From positions 62,001-126,000 of the forward strand of contig BBDR01000012.1 of assembly GCA_001312405.1 (NCBI GenBank): a stretch of DNA of 64,000 bases, in the 5' to 3' direction. Numbering within the stretch: the first letter of the stretch is position 1; each line of letters opens with the position of its first letter. A program made the translations under genes and the position numbers. Shown piece after piece: positions 32,872-43,324 of the stretch. The notes under the pieces are model-generated. The model worked only from the letters and a program-made list of their open reading frames with translations. It had not been told where the DNA came from and ran no database searches. Origin of the DNA: Clostridium sp. NkU-1. GTDB taxonomy: Bacteria > Bacillota_A > Clostridia > Lachnospirales > Lachnospiraceae.

Positions 32872-33457
32872 AAACACACCCGACTGTTCTTTCTTCAGAA
32901 ATTATATTATAATGTGAAGAGTATCAACAGATATACCTATTTGTGAGGCGAGTTGTTCTTGTGTTGTAGACTCCGAATTATTCGTTGTCTTAAATCTATT
33001 GTTACCATGCTCAACTCGCTATATAGGATTATAAGCATTTGCATATATATACATAATTATTATATTCATATTCATTCTTTGTTTTATAATAACATTCGAA
33101 CTCAATAATATATTTTTTTCAATATTATACATTTTTATTCACTATTAAGTATTCTTCCTAAAACCCAACAAATCCTTATAACCTAAGCATTTTTTTCAAT
33201 ATTATATTATATTTTAATTGTATATATAATTATCGATTTATGCAAATATTAGTTCGGCAATGAGTTCGTGGCTTCATAGCATTTACAAGGCTTTTCGAAT
33301 CATCTGGCAATTCAAAATCGTCACTTATTCACTCTAAATAGCCTATAATAAACTCTCTTAAGTTATGGCACCATCAATACTTTTATTACGGCAACAGGAC
33401 AAAAGGAAAAGCACCTCCTAAAGATTCCTCTCTGTCTGGTACTCTCTTAATATTACA
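32872..33457. other. AT-rich region with no recognisable gene
   Basis: About 590 bp, very AT-rich, with stop codons in all frames. No hairpin with T tract and no tRNA were seen. It is likely decayed element DNA. Confidence 0.5.
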
Positions 33458-33600
33458 TTAATTAATAAAATCTTCTGGATCAATTTCCAGTCTGTCAAAT
33501 AACTCTGTCCATTCATTGTCCGAATGTTGAAAATCTATATCTCCGTTGTCACTGCCTCCATGCAGCCTATAGCACATGAATCAACAGTCATGTACATATC
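33458..33600 (-). pseudogene. Short acidic phage-like remnant
   Basis: The minus strand reads NEWTELFDRLEIDPEDFIN before a stop at 33458. Upstream residues (MYMTVDSCAIG) are in another frame, so one indel separates them. Too little remains to name the family. It lies close to the gp10-like fragment and probably comes from the same element. Confidence 0.35.
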
Positions 33601-33645
33601 CAACATTTACATAAACTCATTATTGATCCATTGCTTGGCTCGACC

Positions 33646-33831
33646 TTAACTGATGAACGCAAAAAAATCATATTGCCTTCGGTAGTATTTTGGATTATAA
33701 TCATTGTAATACCCTTGCAGAAAATAATTCAATGTCTGATCGACTCTTTCTGTCATCACGTCAACCATACCTAACATAGTAGGTTTTAAAGCAGCAGCCA
33801 ATTCATTCATATCACTTACTCTCTTTGCCAT
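33646..33831 (-). CDS. Phage HK97 gp10-like protein, short
   Basis: From ATG 33831, preceded by AAGGAA, the frame encodes MAKRVSDMNELAAALKPTM and continues with an amphipathic region rich in Tyr (GYYNDYNPKYYRR), about 61 residues. The beginning resembles HK97 gp10-type head-tail proteins of Firmicutes phages, which are usually about 130-150 residues, so this looks truncated. It is evidence of prophage material in the island. Confidence 0.45.
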   Translation of the reverse strand: MAKRVSDMNELAAALKPTMLGMVDVMTERVDQTLNYFLQGYYNDYNPKYYRRQYDFFAFIS

Positions 33832-34171
33832 AATTCTTTGTTCCTTCCTTTTCCGTTTTTTTACATCAAATGAAACCCTTGTTTCAAGATACACCTTTAC
33901 AATGCCTCTAGAACGCGCTGGAATCGTCGTATTGACATTTGAAGCTAAGGTATGGGAAAACTGTTTACGTTTACAGTTTAAGGCATTAAAATAAGCCCAC
34001 ATACTCCTATTTCTACAAGCATATGGACTTATTCAGATGCCAAATATGTTAATGGGGCAATAATGGGTCAGATTGATCATTGCCTATGTCTAATCGTTGA
34101 TTTTACGTTTCCAACCATTTTTCTATCTCTTACTGTATTTATTTGAAAGCGGAATCGCCACAGTTGTTCAA

Positions 34172-34420
34172 TTACCAATTTATCAGCTCCTGAAGTCTCT
34201 TCATGTCTCTATGCTCAAATCCCAGCTCTTTTAATGCCTTAAAAATACCTTCTGCGCATCCCCAATGCCTGTCTGATTTTCTCTGATTCCTTTCACATCT
34301 GTACATATCATCAATTTTAAAATACTGCCTTACAATTTCAAATTCTTTTCTTGACTGTTCTGCTAGTCTGATAGCCTCGTATAGCAAATTCTCACATATA
34401 GAAGTTTCATGTTGTGTCAT
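34172..34420 (-). CDS. Small protein of unknown function
   Basis: 82 residues with AGGAGG 8 bp before ATG 34420, so it is likely a real gene. It is charged and predicted helical; CENLLYEAIRLAEQSRKEF is a typical amphipathic stretch, and CAEGIFKALKELGF follows. No membrane segment or signal. I do not recognise it. Confidence 0.55.
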   Translation of the reverse strand: MTQHETSICENLLYEAIRLAEQSRKEFEIVRQYFKIDDMYRCERNQRKSDRHWGCAEGIFKALKELGFEHRDMKRLQELINW

Positions 34421-34639
34421 AGTGCAATCCTCCTTGTGCTAAACTATAATATAATTTTAATAGCATAGGGAATGGTAATAATTTCCAGTTTCAGCACAAG
34501 ACTTGCTTTTCAGTTACTCAAAATAACCCTGTTTCCCCTATTCAGAGGAAAAAATAATATTGTCTTTTACCTGCACTTCTATTACTACTGTAATTCTGCA
34601 ACAAGCAGTTTACATAAACAAAACTAAGGAGGTATACAT

Positions 34640-35603
34640 ATGCTATACGAAACATTTCTGGAAACTGTAAAACAATCTATGAAAGAAAGGCTGGGGCCGG
34701 AATTCACCTTATTGCTCCAACCCATCACCAAGAACAACGCTTATCCTTCATGGGCTTTGCATCAGGAAAGCGGACGAACGGGCAGCCCCCACCATCTATT
34801 TAAACCATTTCTATGAGTCATATCAAAAGGGCAGACCTTTTCATGCCATCCTGGATGACATCATGGCTCTTTACCAAAACAGTCCTCTGCCGGATAACCT
34901 TCCCATTGAAGAATTCCTGTCACAGGAACAGATCATGGAAAAAGTCATCTTCCGCCTTATCAATGAGCCGGCCAACCGGGAACTACTAAAAGAAATCCCA
35001 CATATTACCTATCCGGAGCTGGATCTTTCCATTATATTCTACATTTCCTTTCAAAAAGACGAAGACAGTCTCATTACCGCCCTCATCCACAACCGTCATC
35101 TAAAAGCCTGGAACCGGTCTGCAGAAGACATACACCTGGCAGCCAGATTAAATACTCCCCGCCTTTTTCCTTCCCGCATCCGCTCTCTTCCCGAAGCCAT
35201 AAAAGATATTATAACAAGGTCATCCGAGCACGAAATAAATGAAGATGCCATAGAAGAGTTCTTTAATGCTTCCCCCCTGTCTCCTCCCATGTATGTGCTG
35301 TCCAATTCCTCTGGAATAAGCGGGGCCGGCTGCCTGCTTTATGAAGGCATATTAAAAGACTTCGCATCATGCAGCGGCAGCGATTTGATCATACTGCCCT
35401 CCAGCATTCACGAAGTCCTTATCATTCCATATAGTGAAACTATCTCTTTTGACGAATTAGCAGAAACCGTTTTCTCCATTAACCAGGAAGAAGTACCGGA
35501 AGAAGACCGTCTGTCCAATCACATCTATTTCTATTCCAGAAGCAGCGATAAGCTGACCATTGCATTCACTTCTTCTGCCCCAATCGGAACAAAGAATCCA
35601 TGA
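34640..35603 (+). CDS. DUF5688 family protein (frameshifted)
   Basis: About 320 residues. ATG 34640 follows AAGGAGG. The N-terminus MLYETFLETVKQSMKERLG and, after a one-base repair near 34750, LHGLCIRKADERAAPTIYL match the DUF5688 family, which is common in Lachnospiraceae and of unknown function (call from memory). The C-terminal half includes SGISGAGCLLYEGILKDFA and ILPSSIHEVLIIP, perhaps a metal- or peptide-related fold. Its 3' end overlaps the convergent yjjB-like gene by 38 bp. Confidence 0.7.
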
Positions 35604-35985
35604 TAAAAATAGCCATTGCTATGGCACCTGAAATCTGAAGTGTTTCCACCAGATAATGGCTGGAAAGCTCCGGGTTATTTGCAATCACATATGACACGCT
35701 CCGGTAAATGGACGCTCCTGGAACCGACGGCAGGATGCCTGCCACCAGAAACACCGTGACCGGAGCTTTAAAAATCCGCGCAAAGATATGGCTGGATAAA
35801 GCCACCAGCAGACTGGATAAAAAAGCCGCGGCAATGACAGACCCGGCTGCGGCATGCACCAAAAGATAGACAAGCCAACTGGCCGCGCCGATTCCTCCCG
35901 CTAAAACTACATGCTTCTTTGGAAGCTCCAAAATCAGAGAAAAGCTGATAACAGCCAGGAAAGCCCCAATCGTCTGTACTACCAT
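35566..35985 (-). CDS. Threonine/serine exporter, ThrE_2/YjjB-like subunit
   Basis: About 139 residues from ATG 35985, which has AGGAGG in front, and about five helices. Conserved blocks: LPKKHVVLAGGIGAASWL and LVAGILPSVPGASIYRS, typical of the ThrE_2 (PF12821) family. It overlaps the ThrE-type gene upstream. In many bacteria the two halves of the exporter are separate genes like here; in actinobacteria they are fused. Confidence 0.85.
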   Translation of the reverse strand: MVVQTIGAFLAVISFSLILELPKKHVVLAGGIGAASWLVYLLVHAAAGSVIAAAFLSSLLVALSSHIFARIFKAPVTVFLVAGILPSVPGASIYRSVSYVIANNPELSSHYLVETLQISGAIAMAIFIMDSLFRLGQKK

Positions 35986-36756
35986 GAAAGCCCTCCTGTC
36001 AGCCACTGAAATAAGCCCATGCCCGCTCCCACGCCTGCTGCCACTGCCAGAGCGATCACTACCGCCTCCATGATCCTGGCTGTTCCCGATGCATAGTCTC
36101 CATTTAAGGTATCCCTAATCGCCGTTGTGAATATAACACCAGGAACCAGAGGCATGATTGCACCGATGATGATAATGTCACTTTTGATTCCAGGCATAAG
36201 CCATTGTTCCATAAACAGGGTGGTAATTGCAATTAAGAACGCGCAGACTCCATTGGCGCAGAAGTCATTGAGCCTGATCCTTACAGAAACCTCCATGGCT
36301 GCTGCTAAGGAAAAACCGGTCACAGCCGCTGCCAGGCAGTCCCTTGCTCCTCCGCCCAAAAGCAGAGTAAAAAACACTGCCACACCCATGACTCCAACAT
36401 CCTTTAGTCTCCTGCCGTACTGAACCGAATTCTGAATCTCCTTCAGCCTGCCATAAGCTTCCTCCACGGTTATGCGGTCCTCACAGAGCATTCTGGAAAC
36501 ATCATTGACCAGATAGACCCTGTTTAAGTTGGTGGATCTTATAGTAACCCTTCTGGCTACGGTTATCGCCTCAATGGCAGGATCGTTAAGGGACGCAAAG
36601 ATCCCTGTGGAAAAAAACAATGGCTTCCGCAGAATCTCTGCCCGCCTTTCGTAAAATGTGGTCAATGGTATTCTCCACCCGGTAAATTTCCGCTCCGCTC
36701 ACCAGCATAATCTCACCAGCCAGAACCGCAGTTTCCACAAGCAGCTTATCATTCAT
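35979..36756 (-). CDS. Threonine/serine exporter, ThrE/YjjP-like subunit (frameshifted)
   Basis: About 258 residues. It begins NDKLLVETAVLAGEIMLVSG and, after one base is removed from the T7 run near 36620, continues SLNDPAIEAITVARRV. This soluble N-terminal half and the five-helix C-terminal half are typical of the ThrE family (PF06738). The ATG overlaps the feoB stop (ATGA), so it is translationally coupled to the ferrous iron transporter. Confidence 0.87.
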
Positions 36757-38775
36757 AGGCTTATTCCTCTAAATATTAAGTTTAAAAAAATTAAACTTCC
36801 AATCTGAAATACCAGTACAGAAGCGGCCCAGGCCACTGCCAGCTGGAAAAACACCATGCCAAGGTCCATTTCATCGAACCCGTTTCCTTTTTAATGGTTG
36901 CCACCGCCGCAATACAGGGGGAATACAGGAGACAGAAAATCATAAGGCATAAGCATTCACTCCGCCAAAACCAACCCCCCCAAGAATCGAAGACAGTTCT
37001 CCCATTCCTGCTGCAGAATTTATATTGTTGATTCCAAACAGGACGGAAAAACTGGAAACCACCACTTCCTTTGCAGAAAGCCCGGAAATAAGAGCCACTG
37101 CGATTCTCCAGTCTCCAAGGCCGGCGGGCTGAGTACAGGAACTAAAACACGCCCAATGGCAGCTGCAAAGCTTTTTGACACATCTGCCACAAATCCCGAC
37201 GGCCCGGTGTTTAAAACAAACCAAAGCACAATGGTGGCAAGGAAAATAGTGTTCCTGCCTTACCCAGATAATCCTTTACTTTGTCCCATACATAAATCGT
37301 TACCGTCCTCCCGTTTGGAGTCTTATATTCGGGAAGCTCAATAAGAAGAGTATCCTCTTCCTCTGCCTTATGCCTTAAGTGAGTCACATAAGCAATGGTA
37401 ATAGCCACCATTAATCCGATAAGGTACAGGGAATAAGCTACGATCAAAGCATGTTCCGGAAAGAACATCTGGGAAAACAGTACGTAAATAGGGAGTCTGG
37501 CTGAGCAGGACATAAAAGGCGTAATTAAAATAGTTCTTTTCCTGTCCTTTTCACTGGGAAGGGACCTGGCAGCCATAACTGCCGGAACCGTACAGCCAAA
37601 CCCCAGAAGCATGGGAAGGAAAGCCTTTCCGGAAAGCCCTACCCGTCCCATGATCTCATTCATAACATAGGCAACCCTTGCCATATATCCGCTGTCTTCC
37701 AAAAAAGCCAGCGCAAGGAACAAAATAAAGATATTGGGCAGGAATGTGAGAATCCCTCCTACTCCGGCTATAATTCCGTCTACCACCAGGGACGTGATCC
37801 AGGCAGAGGCATGGATGCTTTCCATAAACTGATTCATATAGACAGAAAGCAGGCTTAAGGCAACTTCAAAATACCCCTTTAAAAAATCACCCACAGTAAA
37901 AGTCAAAAAGAACACCAGTGCCATGATACCCAGGAAAAACGGCAGTCCCAAAATTGGATGGGTCAGATATTCATCGATCTTATCTGTAAATGCTGCCTTT
38001 TGTTCTTTATTCACCAGGCATTCATGGATGATGCTTTCTATATAATCGTATTTTTGGTTGATGATTTCCTTCTCATAATTATGGTCTATAATATTGCTTA
38101 AATCAAGGGGGTGATCCTCCCATACCTCCTCATCATATTCCAGGAACTTGATGGCATGCACCTTAGATTGTCCATGCTTCCGTAATGGGCCTTTAACACG
38201 ATCTCTATCTTGGAAATTTTATTCTCGATTTTAGGTGTATAATTTACGACCACACCTTGAGGGCCTTCTTCATAATGATGAACTACCGCATGAAGCAGCA
38301 CATCAAGTCCGGTCCGTTTTCTTGCAGAAACAGGAACCACAGGAATGGAGCCAAGCATCTCAGGAAGGCGGTGCAAGTCAATTTCCATTCCCCTGTCCTC
38401 AACAATGTCCATCATGTTAAGGGCTAAAATGACCGGTTTTTTTAGTTCCAGAAGCTGAAGGGTTAAATACAGATTCCGTTCCAGGGATGAAGCGTCCACC
38501 ACATTGATGATCACATCCACTTCTCCGCTTTCCAAGCATTTCCTGGTTACTTTTTCTTCCAGGGTATAACAGGTCAGGCTGTAAATCCCAGGCGTGTCGA
38601 TTACCCGGATGGGACGTCCCTTGTAGCTGGTTTCTCCTTCCACTCTCTCCACGGTAACGCCAGGCCAGTTGGCCACCTTAAGCTTTGCTCCTGTAAAAGC
38701 ATTGAATAAGGTTGTTTTTCCGCAGTTTGGGTTTCCCACAAACCCGACACGAATCGTTCCTTTTTCCTCACTCAT
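36753..38775 (-). CDS. feoB: Ferrous iron transport protein B (five or more frameshifts)
   Basis: About 675 residues. N-terminal G domain: GNPNCGKTTLFN (G1), WPGVTVE (G2), DTPGIYSL (G3), LNMMD (G4). Then a membrane part with two Gate motifs, including GFGCTVPAVMAARSL and, in the second half, SGLSAKEVVVSSFSVL. Breaks lie near 38155, 37215, 37130, 36945 and 36870; the end reads LNLIFRGISL. It imports Fe2+ under anoxic conditions with FeoA, whose gene overlaps its start by 8 bp. Confidence 0.92.
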
Positions 38776-39001
38776 GTTCCACAGCCTCCCTGATTTCAAT
38801 TCCTTCCGATATCCTTCTCCCAAGAGCGAGGCGGGTGCCCCTGACCTTGATAATCACAGTGCCGCTTCCCTTCTTATTCATCAGGGTAACTGGCGTCAGT
38901 TCATTAACTCCAAGGGCTTCTAACCGCCTGGTGATGGTATCTTTTACCATCACGCTGTAAACGATGTAGGTTTTTCCGATTTCTCCTTCATGTAGCTTCA
39001 T
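38768..39001 (-). CDS. feoA: Ferrous iron transport protein A
   Basis: Intact, 77 residues, a small SH3-like protein. It begins MKLHEGEIGKTYIVYSV and includes RRLEALGVNELTPVTLM and the C-terminal GTRLALGRRISEGIEI, typical for FeoA. It supports FeoB, whose start codon lies inside its last codons. Confidence 0.92.
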   Translation of the reverse strand: MKLHEGEIGKTYIVYSVMVKDTITRRLEALGVNELTPVTLMNKKGSGTVIIKVRGTRLALGRRISEGIEIREAVEHE

Positions 39002-39141
39002 AATAATCTCCTCTGGATGCAGCCATTTTATGCCAATGGCGTTCCAAGGCTCCTGCCTTAGATGCGTCCATTGAGATTTTACTCTTATTGAGAATCACTG
39101 TCAATACCATTCACCCGTTCCGGGCAACAATTTTTAGTCCC

Positions 39142-41128
39142 TTAATCATCCATATCCTGAAGCATCTTTTTCACCTGAACCATCCGGTCACGCAGCCTTG
39201 CCGCCTCTTCAAAATTAAGCTCTGCCGCTGCCTGGTGCATCTTCTTTGTAAGCTCTTTGGCAAGCTTTTCCAGTTCCTTTGCATCCATGGATTCCGGATC
39301 CTTCTTAAAATCCTTCTCCTCTTCAATGGCTGCCTTTGAGATGGCAATGAGGTCACGGACCGACTTCTTGATGGTAGTAGGAGTGATCCCGTGTTCTTCG
39401 TTATAGCGCTGCTGAATGGCTCTCCTTCGGTTTGTCTCCTCAATCGCCACGCGCATGGAATCAGTCACCCGATCCGCATACATGATTACATGGCCCTCAG
39501 AGTTTCTGGCCGCCCTTCCAATGGTCTGGATCAGAGATGTCTCCGAGCGGAGAAAGCCTTCCTTATCTGCATCCAGAATAGCCACCAGAGTGATCTCCGG
39601 AATATCAAGGCCCTCCCGCAGCAGGTTGATTCCCACCAGTACATCAAATACATCCAGACGCATGTCCCGGATAATTTCGGAACGCTCCAGGGTATCGATG
39701 TCGGAGTGGAGGTATTTTACCCGGATTCCCACCTCTCTCATATAATCGGTCAGATCCTCGGCCATACGTTTTGTCAGGGTGGTGATCAGAATCTTGTTTT
39801 TCTTTTCCACTTCCTTATTTACCTCGGAAACCAGATCATCGATCTGTCCTTCTACTGGTCTGACATCGATTTCAGGATCAAGAAGCCCTGTAGGCCGGAT
39901 GATCTGCTCCACCCTTAAAAGCTCATGCTCTGCCTCATAAACAGAGGGCGTAGCAGAAACGAACATCATCTGATTGATCTTGGATTCAAATTCCTCAAAA
40001 TTCAAGGGCCTGTTATCAAGGGCTGATGGAAGGCGGAAGCCAAAATTCACAAGTGTTGTCTTTCTGGAACGGTCTCCTGCAAACATGCCCCGTACCTGAG
40101 GCAGGGTAATGTGGGATTCATCCACCATGATAAGAAAATCATCGCGGAAATAATCGATCAGGGTACAGGGAGGCTCTCCCGGCTTGCTTCCGACCAAATG
40201 CCTGGAATAGTTTTCAATTCCAGAACAAAAGCCGGTTTCCTTCATCATCTCCACATCAAAATTCGTCCGTTCCGAAATCCTCTGCGCCTCTAACAGCTTG
40301 TCCTCGCTCTTAAAATAGGCCACCTGTTCCTTTAATTCCTCCAGAATGGTCTGTGCTGCACGCTCCATCTTCTCCCTGGACACAACATAATGGGAAGCCG
40401 GAAAGATTGCCACATGTCCCAGATCCGCCCGGATCTCCCCCGTCAGGGTATCTATCTCCGTAATACGTTCCACTTCATCTCCGAAAAACTCGATCCGGTA
40501 AGCCTCGCTGCCGGAATAAGCCGGGAATATCTCTACCACATCTCCTCTTACCCGGAAGGTCCCCCGCCTGAAATCCATATCATTCCGGTCATACTGGATA
40601 TCAATCAGCTTATGGACCACCTCATCCCGGTCCTTTATCATGCCAGGTCTTAAGGAAATAACCATTTCCTTATAATCAATGGGGCTTCCCAGGCCATAAA
40701 TACAGGAAACCGATGCCACGATGATCACATCGCTCCGCTCCGAAAGAGCAGCCGTAGCCGAATGCCTGAGCTTATCAATCTCATCATTAATCGCCGAATC
40801 CTTCTCAATATAGGTATCCGTAGAAGGCACATAAGCCTCCGGCTGGTAATAATCATAATAGGAAACAAAATACTCCACCGCATTTTCGGGAAAAAAATTC
40901 CTTGAACTCGCCGTAAAGCTGGGCTGCAAGCGTCTTATTATGAGCGATGATGAGAGTAGGCCTTTGCAGCTTCTGGATTACATTTGCCATGGTAAAGGTC
41001 TTTCCAGAGCCGGTAACTCCCAGTAAAGTCTGGAATTGATTGCCCTCTTTGAATCCTTTCACAAGCTGGTCAATGGCCTCTGGCTGGTCACCGGTAGGGG
41101 CATATTCTGAATGTAATATAAAGTCCAT
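39142..41128 (-). CDS. uvrB: UvrABC excision nuclease subunit B (frameshifted)
   Basis: About 662 residues, normal length. Walker A is [13 protein letters not shown]; the beta-hairpin starts [12 protein letters not shown]; helicase motifs include [13 protein letters not shown] and [14 protein letters not shown]; the C-terminal UVR domain contains [15 protein letters not shown]. One base in the T7 run near 40895 joins EFKEFF to [15 protein letters not shown] precedes ATG 41128. A LexA-type box lies upstream, so SOS control is likely. Confidence 0.95.
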
Positions 41129-41150
41129 GATTATTTCACCTCCAAATCCT

Positions 41151-41210
41151 TTTTGCATAGGCGGCCGCCAGATGGCAACGCATATCCGCCTGGCGGCTGC
41201 CTATGCAAAA
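41151..41210. repeat. Long inverted repeat in the uvrB 5' leader
   Basis: TTTTGCATAGGCGGCCGCCA and TGGCGGCTGCCTATGCAAAA pair over about 20 bp with one or two mismatches; the loop is about 20 nt. It lies between the uvrB promoter and its RBS, so the mRNA leader would carry a very stable hairpin. It may be a dispersed palindromic element or a regulatory leader. Confidence 0.75.
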
Positions 41211-41231
41211 ATAACAATGTCTGTCACTGCC

Positions 41232-41283
41232 AATTATAGCATATGGCTGAAAGAAAGTATAGCCAAACAAGGAACATCTGTTC
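41232..41283 (-). promoter_or_regulatory. uvrB promoter region with LexA (SOS) box
   Basis: GGAACATCTGTTCT at 41271-41284 contains a perfect GAAC-N4-GTTC, the Gram-positive LexA consensus core. On the minus strand a TATAAT -10 (41232-41237) lies downstream of it. The -35 is not obvious. Position and direction fit SOS repression of uvrB. Confidence 0.8.
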
Positions 41284-41354
41284 TTTTGTATTGAAATTCT
41301 TCTCCTTTTAGTATATCATACATCCTATACTACGAAACAGCAGGAGGACAATTT

Positions 41355-42377
41355 ATGTACAGCTTTAATAATGACTATAGCGAAGGTGCCCATCCAAAGA
41401 TTTTGGAAGCAATGATCAATGCCAATTTAATCCAAAATAGCGGATACGGGCTGGATGACCATTGCAGCAGGGCCCGGGCTCTCATCAGACAGGAAATCGG
41501 CAGAGAGGATGTTGATGTCCATTTTATCGTCGGCGGCACCCAGACCAATCTGATCACCATCGCCACTGCCCTGCGTCCCTGGCAGGCGGTCATCGCAACG
41601 GATAAGGGCCATATAAACGTCCATGAGACAGGAGCCATCGAAGCCACCGGGCACAAGGTCTTAGCCATGCCAAGCGAAGACGGAAAGCTGACTCCTGCCC
41701 ATATCCAGAAAGCCCTGGACCTTCATACCGATGAGCACATGGTGCAGCCAAAGATGGTCTATATTTCCAACTCAACGGAGATCGGCACCCAATACAGCAA
41801 AGCAGAGCTGGAAGCCCTTCACCATATCTGCCGTCAAAAGGGACTTTACCTGTTTTTAGACGGAGCCCGCATTGGATCCGCACTTACAAGCTCTGTGAAT
41901 GATTTAACATTGCAGGATATTGCAAGGCTTACAGATGTATTTTATATCGGGGGAACAAAAGGAGGCGCTTTGTTCGGAGAAGCCCTTGTAATCTGCCATC
42001 AGGATTTAAAACCGGATTTCCGGTTTATGGTAAAGCAGAGGGGAGCCATGCTGGCAAAGGGCTGGCTGCTGGGTATCCAGTTTGAAGAGCTGTTTTCCAA
42101 TAACCTCTTCTATGATTTGGCTTCTCACTCGAATGATATGGCTGCCATTCTGAGAAAAGGAATTGAAACATGCGGATATTCCTTTTACTCGGATTCCACC
42201 ACAAACCAGCTTTTCCCGATATTTCCTGACCAGGTGATTGCAAAACTGGAAAAGGAATTCCTTTTCTCCATCCAGGAGCGGGTCGATGACAGTCATACTT
42301 CCATCCGGCTGGTTACCTCCTGGGCTACCAGTGAAGAAGCGTGCCGCCGGTTTATCAGTCTTCTGGAAACTTGCTGA
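41355..42377 (+). CDS. Threonine aldolase family PLP enzyme
   Basis: Intact, 340 residues with AGGAGGA before ATG 41355. Fold-type I aldolase/beta-eliminating lyase: start MYSFNNDYSEGAHPKIL, FIVGGTQTNLI, DGARIGSAL (PLP-binding Asp) and GGTKGGALFGEAL, where the Lys forms the Schiff base. It would split L-threonine or L-allo-threonine into glycine and acetaldehyde. Transcribed divergently from uvrB. Confidence 0.9.
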   Translation: MYSFNNDYSEGAHPKILEAMINANLIQNSGYGLDDHCSRARALIRQEIGREDVDVHFIVGGTQTNLITIATALRPWQAVIATDKGHINVHETGAIEATGHKVLAMPSEDGKLTPAHIQKALDLHTDEHMVQPKMVYISNSTEIGTQYSKAELEALHHICRQKGLYLFLDGARIGSALTSSVNDLTLQDIARLTDVFYIGGTKGGALFGEALVICHQDLKPDFRFMVKQRGAMLAKGWLLGIQFEELFSNNLFYDLASHSNDMAAILRKGIETCGYSFYSDSTTNQLFPIFPDQVIAKLEKEFLFSIQERVDDSHTSIRLVTSWATSEEACRRFISLLETC

Positions 42378-42545
42378 TTAAAAAACTTTAAGGAGACCCT
42401 CTAAGTAACATTATGGGGTACTTATTTCTTCTTTCTAGTTGCGCTTCAAGCGAGCGTGCATTTGCCAGCATTGCATTATACAGCAAAATATTATAAAATG
42501 TAAATGTGTCCTTACACAAATATAAAAGAAAAAGAGGAAATGAGA

Positions 42546-43113
42546 ATGAAAAAGAAGTTTTACTATGCGTCAGTGTCGCTGCTATGTTATCCCTAACAGC
42601 CTGTAGCAATGGCGTGTCACAAAAAGATTATGACAAACTAATTAGCGAAAAAGAAAAAAATTGAATCGGATTATTCCACTCTAGAAAAAGAATACGAAGA
42701 ATTAAATAAAAAGTATTTGGAAGATAAGGATAATAATTTAAAAACTACAAGTGATAATTTTACTCTCAGTAAAGTAAATGCCTGGGCTCAGACATCTTTT
42801 GGAGATTCTGCTTCCTGTTCCTTAGATGATAAAAAAACATCTTACTGTTCATGTACCATCAAATTATACAGCAAGTAATGTTCCAGAAATTTTAAGCGAT
42901 ATAAAAAATTCTTTATCCACATGGGTTGCTATTGACTCTCCCACTAGTAATACTACAGAATTTAATTACATTACTATTACTTTTTATGATAATAGTCAAG
43001 ATGGAATAATATCTTATACATTTGATAATAGCAATAAAGAATTCGAACTGAAAACTATCATGGGAAATTTACAAAAAGTAGAAGAAATTGTAAATGCAAT
43101 TCCTAAAAATTAA
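42546..43113 (+). CDS. Small lipoprotein with a coiled coil (several frameshifts)
   Basis: GAGGAAATGAG precedes ATG 42546. Restoring one G near 42573 gives MKKKFYYASVSAAMLSLTAC, a lipoprotein signal with LTAC lipobox. Residues about 28-60 (SEKEKIESDYSTLEKEYEEL) form a coiled coil, followed by an AT-rich globular domain ending VEEIVNAIPKN. Breaks also lie in A runs near 42656 and 42835. Total about 188 residues. Unknown function; composition is AT-richer than its neighbours. Confidence 0.65.
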
Positions 43114-43254
43114 TTATAATCTATCCTGACTGCAATTCCTGCACTTGACCAGCACAATACCAGAGGTTTTACCGGCACCAAAGGAAGGCTGCTGAAACAC
43201 TGGTCCCTTGCAGGATTGATAAGTAATTACAACATATCGATCCAAATGTATAAA

Positions 43255-43301
43255 AGCCCTCTATAGCCAGCAGTTAAATCTGCCGGCCATAGAAGGCTTC
43301 T
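43255..43301 (-). terminator. Terminator downstream of ctpA
   Basis: On the minus strand AAGCCTTCTATGGCCGGCAG and CTGCTGGCTATAGAGGGCTT form a long stem with a 6-nt loop, followed by TTATA. Two or three mismatches occur. It ends the ftsE-ftsX-ctpA transcript. Confidence 0.75.
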
Positions 43302-43324
43302 TTCTTTTACGATCCAGTTAAAAT

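Noticed and set aside
42388..42609. Minus-strand open frame of 73 codons before the lipoprotein gene
   Set aside because: Covers the lipoprotein start and AT-rich leader, no RBS and no recognisable protein.
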